This document shows positions 47,324 through 55,951 of a stretch of DNA of 64,000 bases, one piece after another. Source of the DNA: Fundidesulfovibrio agrisoli (GTDB lineage Bacteria; Desulfobacterota; Desulfovibrionia; Desulfovibrionales; Desulfovibrionaceae); contig NZ_JAKZKX010000020.1 in NCBI RefSeq assembly GCF_022808715.1, positions 7,760 through 71,759 of the forward strand. The letters are read 5' to 3'. Numbering within the stretch: the first letter of the stretch is position 1; every line of letters starts with the position of its first letter. The translations under genes were made by a program, and so were the position numbers. Below the pieces are notes generated by a model that was given only the letters and a program-made list of their open reading frames with translations, was not told where the DNA came from and did not search any database.

Positions 47324-48748
47324 TTACTGCAACAACTTCAGCCCGTGCTCCTTGAGCAGCGCATACAGCCTCGACCGCGACAATCCCGAAATAGTCACCG
47401 CCTCGGCCGGGCTTCCGCCCGCCCGCATCAGCAACTGTTCAAGATAAAGCCTGTCCATGGCCTGGCGGTACACCTTGAGGCTGGGCAGCGCGCTTGTCGG
47501 CCCCAGGTCGAACGGCGGGCCGTCCCCAAGCGCGCCGTGTCCATCCCCTCCGGCCCCTCCTGCCTCTCTCTCCCTCACCTGGCCTCTTGCCACCTGGACC
47601 CTGATGTGCACCGGCAGGTGCACGGGGTGCAGCTCCGGCTCCTCCAGGGCCAGGGCCACCATGCCCTCCATCACGTTCTGCAGCTCGCGGATGTTGCCGG
47701 GCCAGCTGTACGCGGCCAGGGCCGCGCTGACCGCCACGCTGAGCCTCTTCGCGGGCACGCCGTGGCGCGAGCAGGAGAGGCCCAGGAAGTGCTTGGCGAA
47801 GGCGGCCACGTCCTCGGGGTGCTCGCGCAGGGGCGGCAGGTTGATGGCGATGCCCCGCAGCCGGAAGAGCAGGTCCTCCCGGAAATTGCCTTCCCCGGCC
47901 ATGCGGTCCAGGTCGCGGTGGGTGGCGGCCACCAGCCGGAAGTCGCAGGGCCGCTCGCTGCGCCCGCCCACAGGGCGGACCTTTCGCTCCTGCAGGGTGC
48001 GCAGGAAGGTCTTCTGCACCACGGCGGGCAGCTCGCCCACTTCGTCCAGGAACAACGTGCCTCCGTGGGCCTGGAGGATCAGGCCCTCACGTGGCTGGTC
48101 CGCCCCGGTGTAGGCCCCGCGCTCGTTGCCGAAGAGCAGGCTCTCCGCGATGGTGGCGGGCAGGGCGGCGCAGTCCACGGCCACGAAGGGCCCCTGGCTG
48201 CGCCTGGAGTTGGAGTGGATGGCGCGGGCGAACAGCTCCTTGCCGGTGCCGGTCTCGCCGGTGAGCAGCACGTTGGCGTCGCTGCGGGCGGCCAGGGCGG
48301 CCTTGTCCAGACAGGCGGCGCGGTCCGGGTGCCCGCCGGAGATGCCGGCCCAGACGAAGCCCTTCACCGGGGGGCCGGGGCGGGCGTCGCGGTAGGCCAA
48401 GGCGGAGAGCAGGGGGCCGGTCATGGAGCGCAGGGTGGGGGGCTTCTCGATGTAGTCCCACGCACCCTTGCGCATGGCGGCTTCGGCTCCGTCCGGGTCG
48501 CCCCAGCCGGTGATGACGATCACCTCGGGCCTGCTGGGCGAGCCGTGCAGTTCGCCGATGGCCTCCAGCCCGTTGCCGTCGGGCAGGCGCACGTCGAGCA
48601 TGATTACGTCGAAGTCGCCCTCGCGGGCCATGGCCAGGCCCTGGGCCAGGCTGGCCGCCATGGAGGGCTCGTGCCCCAGGCGCTCCACCACGCGGGTCAG
48701 GGCCTCGCGGATGGGCTCGTCGTCGTCGATGATGAGTATCTTGCCCAC
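47324..48748 (-). CDS. Sigma54-dependent response regulator (NtrC family)
   Basis: 474 residues. Receiver domain with phospho-acceptor Asp52 (VIMLDVRLPDGNG). AAA+ domain with Walker A GETGTGKELFARAIH near 164, the sigma54-contact loop as ERGAYTGAD (GAYTGA instead of GAFTGA), Walker B GGTLFLDEVGELP near 230 and the arginine fingers FREDLLFRLRGIAI near 285. A longer than usual Gly-rich linker (about 385-420) leads to a Fis-type helix-turn-helix (SPAEAVTISGLSRSRLYALL). No sensor kinase is adjacent. It follows marR by eight bases on the same strand, so it is probably in the CDF-marR operon. Targets would have -24/-12 promoters. Confidence 0.92.
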   Translation of the reverse strand: MGKILIIDDDEPIREALTRVVERLGHEPSMAASLAQGLAMAREGDFDVIMLDVRLPDGNGLEAIGELHGSPSRPEVIVITGWGDPDGAEAAMRKGAWDYIEKPPTLRSMTGPLLSALAYRDARPGPPVKGFVWAGISGGHPDRAACLDKAALAARSDANVLLTGETGTGKELFARAIHSNSRRSQGPFVAVDCAALPATIAESLLFGNERGAYTGADQPREGLILQAHGGTLFLDEVGELPAVVQKTFLRTLQERKVRPVGGRSERPCDFRLVAATHRDLDRMAGEGNFREDLLFRLRGIAINLPPLREHPEDVAAFAKHFLGLSCSRHGVPAKRLSVAVSAALAAYSWPGNIRELQNVMEGMVALALEEPELHPVHLPVHIRVQVARGQVREREAGGAGGDGHGALGDGPPFDLGPTSALPSLKVYRQAMDRLYLEQLLMRAGGSPAEAVTISGLSRSRLYALLKEHGLKLLQ

Positions 48749-48756
48749 TGGTACGC

Positions 48757-49173
48757 CTAGAAAGCCTGGTTCATGGTGCGCAGGATGGCGCGCAAGGATT
48801 GGGCCTGCTCCTCGCTCAGGGAGGCGCAGAGCTCCTGCGTGAGGCGCAGGTGCATGGCGTGGTGGGCTTCGAAGATGGCCTGGCCCTTGGGGGTCAGGGC
48901 CACCAGCACGGAGCGGCGGTCCGTCTCGTGGGGCACGCGCGAGACCAAGCCGCGCTTCTCCAGCCGGTCCACCGTGACGGTGAGCGTGCCGGTGGTCAGC
49001 CCCATCTTGGCGGCCAGCTCCTTCATGCGCAGGCTCGGCTGCTGGCCCAAAATCTCCAGGGTGTGCATCTGGGGCAGCGTCAGCGAGCTGCCCCGGACCA
49101 CGGCATGCTCCCAGGAGGAGAGCTTCTCGTAGAATTCGATGATCAGCGCCGAGAGCGATTCGAGGTCGGACAT
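48757..49173 (-). CDS. MarR family transcriptional regulator
   Basis: 138-residue winged helix-turn-helix regulator. LTLPQMHTLEILGQQPSLRMKELA (near 31-54) and the recognition part MGLTTGTLTVTVDRLEKRGLV (near 57-77) are followed by the wing RVPHETDRRSVLVALT. Such dimers bind palindromes and respond to small ligands, metals or oxidants. It lies between the CDF exporter and the sigma54 regulator on one transcript. The cluster of TTGA/TCAA half-sites upstream of the CDF gene is the natural candidate operator. Confidence 0.9.
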   Translation of the reverse strand: MSDLESLSALIIEFYEKLSSWEHAVVRGSSLTLPQMHTLEILGQQPSLRMKELAAKMGLTTGTLTVTVDRLEKRGLVSRVPHETDRRSVLVALTPKGQAIFEAHHAMHLRLTQELCASLSEEQAQSLRAILRTMNQAF

Positions 49174-49214
49174 GCGCTGATTCTAGCCAAGCCTTCCCCG
49201 CTTGGCAATCAACC

Positions 49215-50147
49215 TCAGGCTTCCATGGGGCACGGGCAGGGGTGGACCTCCACGGTCACGATGTCCAGGCCTTCGATGCCCGCGAGCAGGCGCTTGTAGT
49301 GCTCGGGCGGGCGTGGTGATTCGTCCTCCACGGTGATGACCGAGGCCAGCTGGTGGTGGCTGACGCGCCAGAGCTTGATGTCGCGCACGCGGGAGCCTTC
49401 CTCCTGCTCCAGCCGGGCGCGCATCACCGCGGGCAGCTCCGGGTCGGGCACGCGGTCCAGCAGCACGCGCGAGCACTCCTGTATCAGGCGCAGCGACCAG
49501 CGCCCGATCACCAGCGCGCCGATGAGGCCGCCCAGCGGGTCCAGCCAGTGGAGGCCCAGGTGCTTGGCCCCCAGGAGCGCGCCGATGGCGAAGAGCGAGG
49601 TCAGGGCGTCGGCCAGCAGGTGCAGGTAGGCGGCGCGGATGTTGTGGTCGTGGGCGTTGGCGTGGGCGTGCCCGTGCAGGAACAAGGCGCACACGGCGTT
49701 GACCCCCAGGCCGATCACCGCCACCACCAGGGCCGGGCCGAAGTCGATGGGAACTGGGGAGAACAATCTCGCGGCGGACTCCCAGGCCAGGTAGGCCGTC
49801 ACGCAGGCCATGAGCACCGCGCTGGCGAAGCCCGCCAGGGAGTTGATCTTGCCCGCGCCGAAGGCGTAGGCCCCGTTGTGCGCGTTGCGCCGGGCGAAGG
49901 CGTAGGCGAAGAGCGCGATGCCCAGGGCGAAGGCGTCGCTGGCCATGTGCAGGCCGTCGGCGAACAGGGCCATGGAGCCAGAAATCAGGCCGTAGACGAC
50001 CTCGGCGGCCATGCCCGCGGCGTTGAGGCCGAAGGCCAGCCAGGTCAGGCGCTCGGCGCGGGCGTCCTGCTCGTGGGCGCGGGAATGGCCGCAACAGTGC
50101 CCGTGGCCATGGTCGTGAGGGTGGTCATGGGTATGGGAGTGGTGCAT
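49215..50147 (-). CDS. Cation diffusion facilitator, DmeF-like
   Basis: 310-residue metal/proton antiporter of the CDF family. The N-terminus is a His-rich loop (HHSHTHDHPHDHGHGH then CCGH) that binds metal. Six helices follow, with the metal-site motifs FADGLHMASDAFALG near 63 (HxxxD) and HLLADALTSLFAIG near 177. The C-terminal cytoplasmic domain (from about 235) ends EVHPCPCPMEA. The His-rich start suggests Co/Ni/Zn export; DmeF is the best-known relative. It heads the operon with marR and the sigma54 regulator and faces tpx. Confidence 0.92.
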   Translation of the reverse strand: MHHSHTHDHPHDHGHGHCCGHSRAHEQDARAERLTWLAFGLNAAGMAAEVVYGLISGSMALFADGLHMASDAFALGIALFAYAFARRNAHNGAYAFGAGKINSLAGFASAVLMACVTAYLAWESAARLFSPVPIDFGPALVVAVIGLGVNAVCALFLHGHAHANAHDHNIRAAYLHLLADALTSLFAIGALLGAKHLGLHWLDPLGGLIGALVIGRWSLRLIQECSRVLLDRVPDPELPAVMRARLEQEEGSRVRDIKLWRVSHHQLASVITVEDESPRPPEHYKRLLAGIEGLDIVTVEVHPCPCPMEA

Positions 50148-50160
50148 GGGAACGCCTTTT

Positions 50161-50225
50161 ATTTTGAATCGTGAGTAACTTGATAATCAAATAAACCGCG
50201 ATGTTTTGAATGTCAAACATTTTGA
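50161..50225. promoter_or_regulatory. TTGA/TCAA operator cluster between CDF operon and tpx
   Basis: TTGA-TAA-TCAA (50180-50190) and TTGA-ATG-TCAA (50206-50216) are inverted repeats with the same 3-bp spacer. TTTGA at 50205-50209, TCAAA at 50213-50217 and TTTGA at 50221-50225 follow at 8-bp steps, and a further TTTGA lies at 50163-50167. A longer frame ATGTTT-8-AAACAT (50201-50220) is also perfect. The AT-rich 65 bp lie in front of both divergent transcripts. Binding by the local MarR is inferred. Confidence 0.55.
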
Positions 50226-50310
50226 GTGGAGGAAGTTTCCGAAAGGCGGTGACGTTGGAGGGGATTTGCGCTATCGGTCTGGCGACACCCCTTCATCAAG
50301 GAGATCAGCA

Positions 50311-50826
<516 letters not shown>

Positions 50827-50855
50827 CGGGGCGAGGAGGGAGGCAGGATGAAGAT

Positions 50856-50894
50856 GCCTCCGGCGGCTTAAAGAACTTCGTTCCTTAAGAATCC
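50856..50894 (+). repeat. GCCTCCGGCGGC 3'-end hairpin element, copy C
   Basis: GCCTCCGGCGGC and a hairpin CTTAAAGAAC-TTCG-TTCCTTAAG, then AATCC, 30 bp after the tpx stop and in its orientation. The stem is AT-rich, unlike the other copies, yet the paired positions are largely complementary and the TTCG loop is kept. Confidence 0.68.
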
Positions 50895-50901
50895 TGTATA
50901 G

Positions 50902-50950
50902 AAAAATTGCCGCGTGCGCCCTGTCGGGCCGCACGCGGCAATTTTTGTTT
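50902..50950. terminator. Bidirectional terminator after tpx
   Basis: AAAAATTGCCGCGTGCG (50902-50918) and CGCACGCGGCAATTTTT (50930-50946) form a perfect 17-bp stem with A/T runs at both outer ends, the hallmark of a terminator working in both directions between convergent genes. Confidence 0.92.
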
Positions 50951-51049
50951 GTGGCGGGGGATTGGCTCCAGCTTGGTCATCGCCATGCTGTGGGTGCTGA
51001 TGCCGGGTTTGATACGTGCGCGGTGGAAAGTTGGAGCTGCCCTGCGCGT

Positions 51050-51129
51050 CCCGGTCCGTCCCGATCGGTTCCGACCCGGCCCGACCCGGCCCGATCCGGC
51101 CCAGTCCGGTCCGTCCCGGCGGTTCCGGG
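51050..51129. repeat. Tandem decamer repeat
   Basis: Eight consecutive 10-bp units of the form CCCGACCCGG with one to four changes each fill 51050-51129 (for example TCCGACCCGG, CCCGACCCGG, CCCGATCCGG, CCCAGTCCGG). No coding frame is supported across it. It is in the convergent space between tpx and the M48 gene. Confidence 0.75.
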
Positions 51130-51236
51130 AGTTTCGCAGGCGCTCGCCCTGGGTCAGGCAAGGTATCAGGTGGAATCCCGTTTCGCCCCGGTAAAACCGC
51201 GCCCGCGCCGGCATGTATTGCCGCCGCGATATTGCG

Positions 51237-51272
51237 GGGGCCAGGGGGATCATCCCCCTGGCCGCCGGAGGC
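51237..51272 (-). repeat. GCCTCCGGCGGC 3'-end hairpin element, copy E
   Basis: On the minus strand GCCTCCGGCGGC is followed by the perfect hairpin CCAGGGGGAT-GATCCCCCTGG. It lies 60 bp past the stop of the M48 peptidase gene and in its orientation. The loop is GATGATC-like rather than TTCG. Confidence 0.68.
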
Positions 51273-51332
51273 TTCATCCATTCGGCCCAGCCGCCCCGCG
51301 GCTTTGCCGGAGCGCCAGGCCAAACGTTCGGT

Positions 51333-52175
51333 TCAGGGTGCGGCCGGGGCCTCGGGAGGCGAGCTTGCCGCCGGATCGGGTGCGGGGGCCGTGGCCTGCG
51401 CGCCCGGCGCGTGGGTGCGGGCGGTCTCCACGTATGCCTGGATGGCTTCCAGGCGCTTGGTGTCGGTGGGGTGGGTGCTCAGTTTTTCGGACTTCTTGCC
51501 CAGCCGGTCGGCGTTCTTGTCCACCAGTTTCCGCCAGACCTCCACGGCCTGGGCGGGGTCGTACCCGGCCTTGGCCATGAGGACCATGCCCAGGGTGTCG
51601 GCCTCGTACTCGTTCTCCCGGCTGGAGGGCAGCAGCAGCCCCACCGAGGCCAGGGCGGAGAGGCCGTCCGCGTTGCCTTGCGCCGCGGCTCCGTTTCCGG
51701 CAGCCATAGCCGAGCCCAGGCTGATGGCGATGACGTCGGTGACGGCCTTCTTGCTGAGCAGCTTGGCCGTGTGCCGCGCGATGGCGTGCCCGGCCTCGTG
51801 CCCGATGATGGCGGCCAACTGATCGTCGGTCTCGCAGGCGTTCGCCACGCCGGAGTAGATAACGATGATCCCGCCGGGGAAGCAGAAGGCCTGGAACTGC
51901 CCATTCTCCACGCAGTGGAACTGCCAGTTGGCGTCGGGCACGCCAGCCTGTTCGGCGATGGCCTTGCCGATGCGCTTGATCCTTCTGGCCACGTCGCGAT
52001 CCCGGCAGGTGCGCACGGTGGAGAGGTAACGCTGGGAGGCCCCCTTGCCCATGGCCAGCTCGTCCTCCCGGGAGACGAGGTTCAACTGCGATTTCTGGCT
52101 ATAGGGCGTTGTCTGGCAGGCGCAGAGCAGCAAGCTGACCATGAACAGCGTGAGGAAACGGATGGGCGTAAGCAT
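51333..52175 (-). CDS. M48 family metallopeptidase, lipoprotein
   Basis: 280-residue periplasmic zinc peptidase of the BepA/LoiP/Oma1 group. The signal peptide ends in a lipobox-like LLCAC with Cys20. The zinc motif HEAGH is at 126-130, and the third ligand is in ENEYEADTLG near 205. The C-terminal tail is Pro/Ala-rich. These proteases degrade misfolded outer-membrane proteins. The start (MLTPIRFL, 52175) is set by the signal peptide; the ribosome site is weak. Single gene, followed by a hairpin element. Confidence 0.9.
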   Translation of the reverse strand: MLTPIRFLTLFMVSLLLCACQTTPYSQKSQLNLVSREDELAMGKGASQRYLSTVRTCRDRDVARRIKRIGKAIAEQAGVPDANWQFHCVENGQFQAFCFPGGIIVIYSGVANACETDDQLAAIIGHEAGHAIARHTAKLLSKKAVTDVIAISLGSAMAAGNGAAAQGNADGLSALASVGLLLPSSRENEYEADTLGMVLMAKAGYDPAQAVEVWRKLVDKNADRLGKKSEKLSTHPTDTKRLEAIQAYVETARTHAPGAQATAPAPDPAASSPPEAPAAP

Positions 52176-52337
52176 TGTGCATGGTATGTATAGCGACTGG
52201 CGAATAATGTCGAGCGTGCGAATTCGTGTCATGCAATTCTTGATGTATTTCCCGGCGGGGAGGAGGCGTTGAGCCCCGATGGGTCACGACATGGCTGATA
52301 GCCTTGGCTGGAGGGGGCTCCGAGTGTACGTGGGGGT

Positions 52338-52381
52338 TTACCTAGGTGAGACATGCTTGACATGACGGCGGAATCGCCTCA
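52338..52381 (+). promoter_or_regulatory. Promoter region with palindromes before the CI-like repressor
   Basis: TTGACA (52357-52362) is a consensus -35 hexamer about 55 bp before the repressor start; a matching -10 is weak (CATAGG at 17 bp). The palindrome ACCTAGGT (52340-52347) lies upstream and GGCG-GAAT-CGCC lies between the hexamers. Either could be the repressor's own operator. Function is inferred. Confidence 0.4.
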
Positions 52382-52414
52382 TAGGGTACGGAAAACTCAG
52401 CCGCCGGGAGCATC

Positions 52415-53134
52415 ATGAAAAGAGCCATACCCCAGCCGCCGGTCAAGGGCTTTTCCGCCGAAGCCGTTCTCGCCAGGATCATGTCCGCCACGGGGATCAA
52501 ATCCCAGTCGGAGCTGGCGCGGGTGCTGGGCATCGGCCGCCAGGCCGTGACCGACGCCAAAAAACGCTCGCACATCCCGGCGGACTGGTACCTCTACCTT
52601 TGCCGGAAATACGGCCTGAACCCCCAATGGCTGGAGTCGGGCATGGGGGCCATGTACATCGCCGGGCAGGACTCCGGGCCGGACTTCCGGGGCAGCAGGA
52701 ACTCCGGGGCCCACTCCGAGGAGTTCTCCTACGTGCCCAAGGTGCGCGCCCGCCTCTCCGCCGGGGGCGGCAGCCTGGTGGTGGACGAGGCCATCGAGAC
52801 CTACTACGCCTTTCGCCACGCCTGGCTCAAGCGCAAGGGCCAGATAAGCCAGATGCGCCTGATGCGCGTCTCCGGCGACTCCATGGAGCCCACCCTGCGC
52901 GACGAGGACGTGGTGCTCATCGACCTCTCCCAGACCGAAATCTACACCGGGAAGATCTACGCCGTGGGCATCGACGAGGAGATCGTGGTCAAACGGCTGG
53001 ACAAGAAGCCCGGGCAGCTCGTGCTGGTCAGCGACAACAGGCAGTTCTACCCTCCGCTGGAGGTCACCCTCACCGAGGACGCCAACGTGCGCGTGCTGGG
53101 CAGGGTGATCTGGATGGCGCGGGAGGTGCTCTAG
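52415..53134 (+). CDS. CI/LexA-like repressor with S24 peptidase domain
   Basis: 239 residues. The N-terminal CI-type helix-turn-helix (about 14-75; SQSELARVLGIGRQAVTDAKK) is joined to a LexA/CI S24 domain. The catalytic serine is Ser156 in RVSGDSMEPTL and the lysine is Lys193 in IVVKRLD. A possible Ala-Gly autocleavage bond is at 83-84 (YIAGQD). This suggests RecA-linked or stress-triggered self-cleavage. No phage genes are nearby, so it is probably a chromosomal regulator of this lineage, perhaps of itself and the neighbours. Confidence 0.88.
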   Translation: MKRAIPQPPVKGFSAEAVLARIMSATGIKSQSELARVLGIGRQAVTDAKKRSHIPADWYLYLCRKYGLNPQWLESGMGAMYIAGQDSGPDFRGSRNSGAHSEEFSYVPKVRARLSAGGGSLVVDEAIETYYAFRHAWLKRKGQISQMRLMRVSGDSMEPTLRDEDVVLIDLSQTEIYTGKIYAVGIDEEIVVKRLDKKPGQLVLVSDNRQFYPPLEVTLTEDANVRVLGRVIWMAREVL

Positions 53135-53188
53135 TGCCCGTGAGCCGAGGCGGCCGACCGGCAGCCATTCGCCCGGAGGCGCGGGGCC

Positions 53189-54511
53189 GTGCGTCACGCC
53201 GCGTCTGAGCCTCGCCGCCGGGATTCCGGCGCGTTTTCTTCCCTGCGGCGGGCCCTCGCCGCTCTGGCCGTGTCGGCCATGATCCTCGCCATGACCATGT
53301 TTCCGTCGGGAGGCATCGCCCGCTCGGCGCAGCAGGCCGGGCAGGACCCCGCCAAGCCCGCCGCCACGGTGCTCTTTAGCGGCGATTTCACCACCGGAAA
53401 GCCGGGGGCTGAGATCGCCGGGGCTCCCGGGGTGCGCTTCGGCATCGAGTTCAAGCTGGAGGATACGGAGCCCCGCGTGCTCACGGTGCGGCTCACGCGG
53501 CCCGCGCCCGAGGGCGCGCCCGGGGAGGACGTCTGGCTGCTGGCCGCGGGGCCGGGCCAGCCCGTGCAGGCGGCCTGGGAGTTCGCCTACGGCTGGGAGG
53601 TGGCCCCGGGCCGGTGGGAGATGAAGGTTTTCGCCGACGACGTGGAGTTGGCCTCCTCGCGCTTCCAGGTCGTGCAGGCCCCGGAGCCGGTCAAGGCCGC
53701 GCCTGAATCCGCCACCGCACCCGGCCCCGCCAAGGACAAGAAGAACGGCGGCGCCGACAAGGCGGCCGGGAAAAAGGGCGGCAAGAAGGACGCGGCGAAG
53801 CAAGAGCCTGCCAAACCGGACGCGGCCAGGCAGGATACGCCGAAGACCGGGCCGGAGAAGCCCGCCCAGGCGGGCTCGGCCCCGAAGCAGCTATCCAAGG
53901 CGGATCCGGCGATCCCGGCGGCACCGTTGGCCGTTCCGGCCCCTGAGCGCCAGGCCCCGAAACAGCCACCCAATGCGGAGCCCGCGATCCCTGCAACGCA
54001 GCAGGCCGCCCCGGAGCCCGCGCGCCCGCCCCTGAAAGATCCTTCCAAAGCGGAGCCCGCGCAGCCCGCATCGGCGCAACCCAGGCCGGAGCCGGAACGT
54101 CCGGCCCAGAAGCAGCCGCCCAAGGCGCCAGCGCCCAAGCCGGAAACGGCCAAACCGGAGACATCGAAACAGGAGCCCGCCCGGCAGGAGGCGGCCAAGC
54201 CCGACCCCGCCCGCAGCGGCAAGGCAACCGGCCTTGCGGCGGACAGGCGCGTCTACGCCCTGATCGCCGGGAGCTTCTCGGAGCAGGCCCGGGCCATGTG
54301 GATGGCGGTGCTGGTCAGGGAGCAGGGGGTGAAGGCCTGCGTGCGGCCCTGGGAGAAGGACGGCAGGCGGTTGTGGCAGCTTGTGGCGGGCTGGCGCAAC
54401 AGCCCGGACGAGGCCCAGGCGGCCAAGGCCGAGCTCGCGGTCAAGCTGGGCGACATCATCATCGTGCCCATGAGCGCGGGAGAGTTGGAGAAGGGCTTGC
54501 AGTGCCACTGA
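53189..54511 (+). CDS. SPOR domain protein with DUF3859-like domain
   Basis: 440 residues. A signal anchor (about 20-46) is followed by a beta-rich domain similar to DUF3859 (about 60-165; FSGDFTTGKPGAEI, GVRFGIEFKLED, GRWEMKVFADDVELASSRFQVV), a 190-residue linker made of Ala/Pro/Lys/Glu repeats (APKQPP, AKPET, EPAR types), and a C-terminal SPOR domain (RVYALIAGSFSEQARAMW near 360, LWQLVAGWRNSPDEAQAAKAEL). SPOR domains bind denuded glycan strands at division sites. Start is GTG with GGAGG nine bases upstream. The linker would let the SPOR domain reach peptidoglycan from the inner membrane. Confidence 0.85.
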   Translation: MRHAASEPRRRDSGAFSSLRRALAALAVSAMILAMTMFPSGGIARSAQQAGQDPAKPAATVLFSGDFTTGKPGAEIAGAPGVRFGIEFKLEDTEPRVLTVRLTRPAPEGAPGEDVWLLAAGPGQPVQAAWEFAYGWEVAPGRWEMKVFADDVELASSRFQVVQAPEPVKAAPESATAPGPAKDKKNGGADKAAGKKGGKKDAAKQEPAKPDAARQDTPKTGPEKPAQAGSAPKQLSKADPAIPAAPLAVPAPERQAPKQPPNAEPAIPATQQAAPEPARPPLKDPSKAEPAQPASAQPRPEPERPAQKQPPKAPAPKPETAKPETSKQEPARQEAAKPDPARSGKATGLAADRRVYALIAGSFSEQARAMWMAVLVREQGVKACVRPWEKDGRRLWQLVAGWRNSPDEAQAAKAELAVKLGDIIIVPMSAGELEKGLQCH

Positions 54512-54898
54512 GGGGTGCGGGCCGCCAATAAGGGAGTCCAGAGGGGCGGAGCCCCTTCGGCCGCCGGAGGCCTCCACGACCCCGACATGCGGGCGCCCTG
54601 ATCGCGGCTGCGGGTTCGCACCCTGTGCGCCTGGCTTTGGCGGGCTCAGGGCCGGACGGACGCTCCAGCCCGTGCCCGGGTCGAAGAACCTCGCCGCCTC
54701 GCCTGAAAAGCATCGCCAAGCCCGTTTGGGAATGCCCGGCCGAATGACGGGCACAATCCACGGCATTCTTCGCCGCCTTCGCTCGCGCAGCCCGGAATCT
54801 TCTCCCGTGCGCATCACCAGCCGCACGGATTTCACGCGCTGCGGGCCTGCTACCCGAGATATCCCCAAGCCGCAGGGGCAAGGCCTCAACCGGCGGCG
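54512..54898. other. Convergent intergenic region
   Basis: Besides the hairpin element at 54532-54571 I see no supported gene. Open frames in this stretch (for example 54672-54902 plus) have no ribosome site or family resemblance. No terminator with a T tract is visible for either of the two convergent genes, so the hairpin element may do that job. Confidence 0.4.
54532..54571 (-). repeat. GCCTCCGGCGGC 3'-end hairpin element, copy D
   Basis: On the minus strand GCCTCCGGCGGC is followed by the hairpin CCGAAGGGGC-TCCG-CCCCTCTGG and ACTCCC. It is oriented with the lytic transglycosylase gene, 328 bp past its stop codon, and also lies 21 bp after the SPOR gene. Confidence 0.7.
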
Positions 54899-55813
54899 CT
54901 AGCTCCCCTGCCTGCTCTGGCGAAGCTTCTCGGCCACGGTCATCACGGCCAGGGAGTACAGGTCGGAGTGGTTGTAGGCGTAGATGACGGTGCGCTGTCC
55001 GTCGTAGCCCAGGCCGGGCTTCCAGCCGTGGGCCACAAGGTAGTTGGCCACGCTGGGGATGGCGTCCTGGGGGCGGAAGAGGTCCACCTTGCCGTCGCCG
55101 TCGCCGTCCACCCCGTACTTGAGAACGTTGGTGGGCATGAACTGGCAGATGCCGATGGCCCCGTAGATGGAGCCGGGCACGTCCAGCGGGTTCACGCCCG
55201 AGGCCTGGGTGTGCAGGATGAGCGCCTTGAGCTCCTGGTAGGCCCACTCGGCCCTGTCCCGGGCGCTGGCGTTGGCGTAGTCGGCGCGCTCCTGGCTGGA
55301 GCCCACGGACCTCAGGTAGGGGCGAATGGACTCCAGGGAGTTGCTGGCGGCCATGCTGGCCAGCACCTGGAGGGCCTTGTCCTTGCCGAGGTATGTGCCC
55401 AGTTTGGTCTCCACCAGAAGCAGGGCGATGATGACGTCGCGCGGCACGCCGTAGCGGGCCTCGGCCTTTTCCAGCGAGGCCTGGTTGGCCGTGGCGTAGT
55501 CGTTGGCCCAGGCCAGCACCCAGGGCCGCAGGTAGTAGCCGTAGCTGCTCTGCTGGAGGGTCTTCTTGCTGGGGGGCGGCTGGGGCTCGAACTGCTTGCG
55601 GACCATGCGGTCCACCTTGTGGGCCATGATCGAGGGGTCGAAGACCATCTCGGGGGAGGCGAACCAGGCGTCCAGCCCGGCGCGGGGGATGCCTTCGCGG
55701 GCCAGACGGTCCTCCAAGGGCAGCCAGACGGCCTCCTGGGCCGGAGCCAGGCGCGGCGCGGCGAGAAAACACAGGGCAAGCAAAAGCGTCCGGGTGACGC
55801 AGCGGATGCTCAT
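54899..55813 (-). CDS. Lytic murein transglycosylase, MltB-like
   Basis: 304 residues with a signal peptide (about 6-26, LLLALCFLAAPRLAPA-QEA). The SLT_2/MltB-type domain has IIALLLVETKLGTYLGK near 140 with the catalytic Glu, SIYGAIGICQFMPTNVLKYGVD near 215 and DAIPSVANYLVAHGWKPG near 250, then YAYNHSDLYSLAVM. It cleaves peptidoglycan between MurNAc and GlcNAc, forming 1,6-anhydroMurNAc. There is no C-terminal binding domain. It is next to the SPOR and NlpC/P60 genes, giving a small cell-wall remodelling group. ATG 55813 is preferred to the longer frame because it begins the signal peptide. Confidence 0.9.
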   Translation of the reverse strand: MSIRCVTRTLLLALCFLAAPRLAPAQEAVWLPLEDRLAREGIPRAGLDAWFASPEMVFDPSIMAHKVDRMVRKQFEPQPPPSKKTLQQSSYGYYLRPWVLAWANDYATANQASLEKAEARYGVPRDVIIALLLVETKLGTYLGKDKALQVLASMAASNSLESIRPYLRSVGSSQERADYANASARDRAEWAYQELKALILHTQASGVNPLDVPGSIYGAIGICQFMPTNVLKYGVDGDGDGKVDLFRPQDAIPSVANYLVAHGWKPGLGYDGQRTVIYAYNHSDLYSLAVMTVAEKLRQSRQGS

Positions 55814-55951
55814 GGGCGGATTATGTCCCAGGCCGGGGCGGCTGTCCATCGGCGCGGGGGCCGAAAAGCCTGCCGGCGCATTGCAGTTTGGTCATGCTGT
55901 GCGGCGGGTTGTCCCTTGCGGGGTGGGGCTTGCGGCACTATACCAGCGGCC

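Noticed and set aside
54672-54902. 76-codon plus-strand open frame between the SPOR and MltB-like genes
   Set aside because: Overlaps the stop of the MltB-like gene, lacks a ribosome site and shows no recognisable domain.
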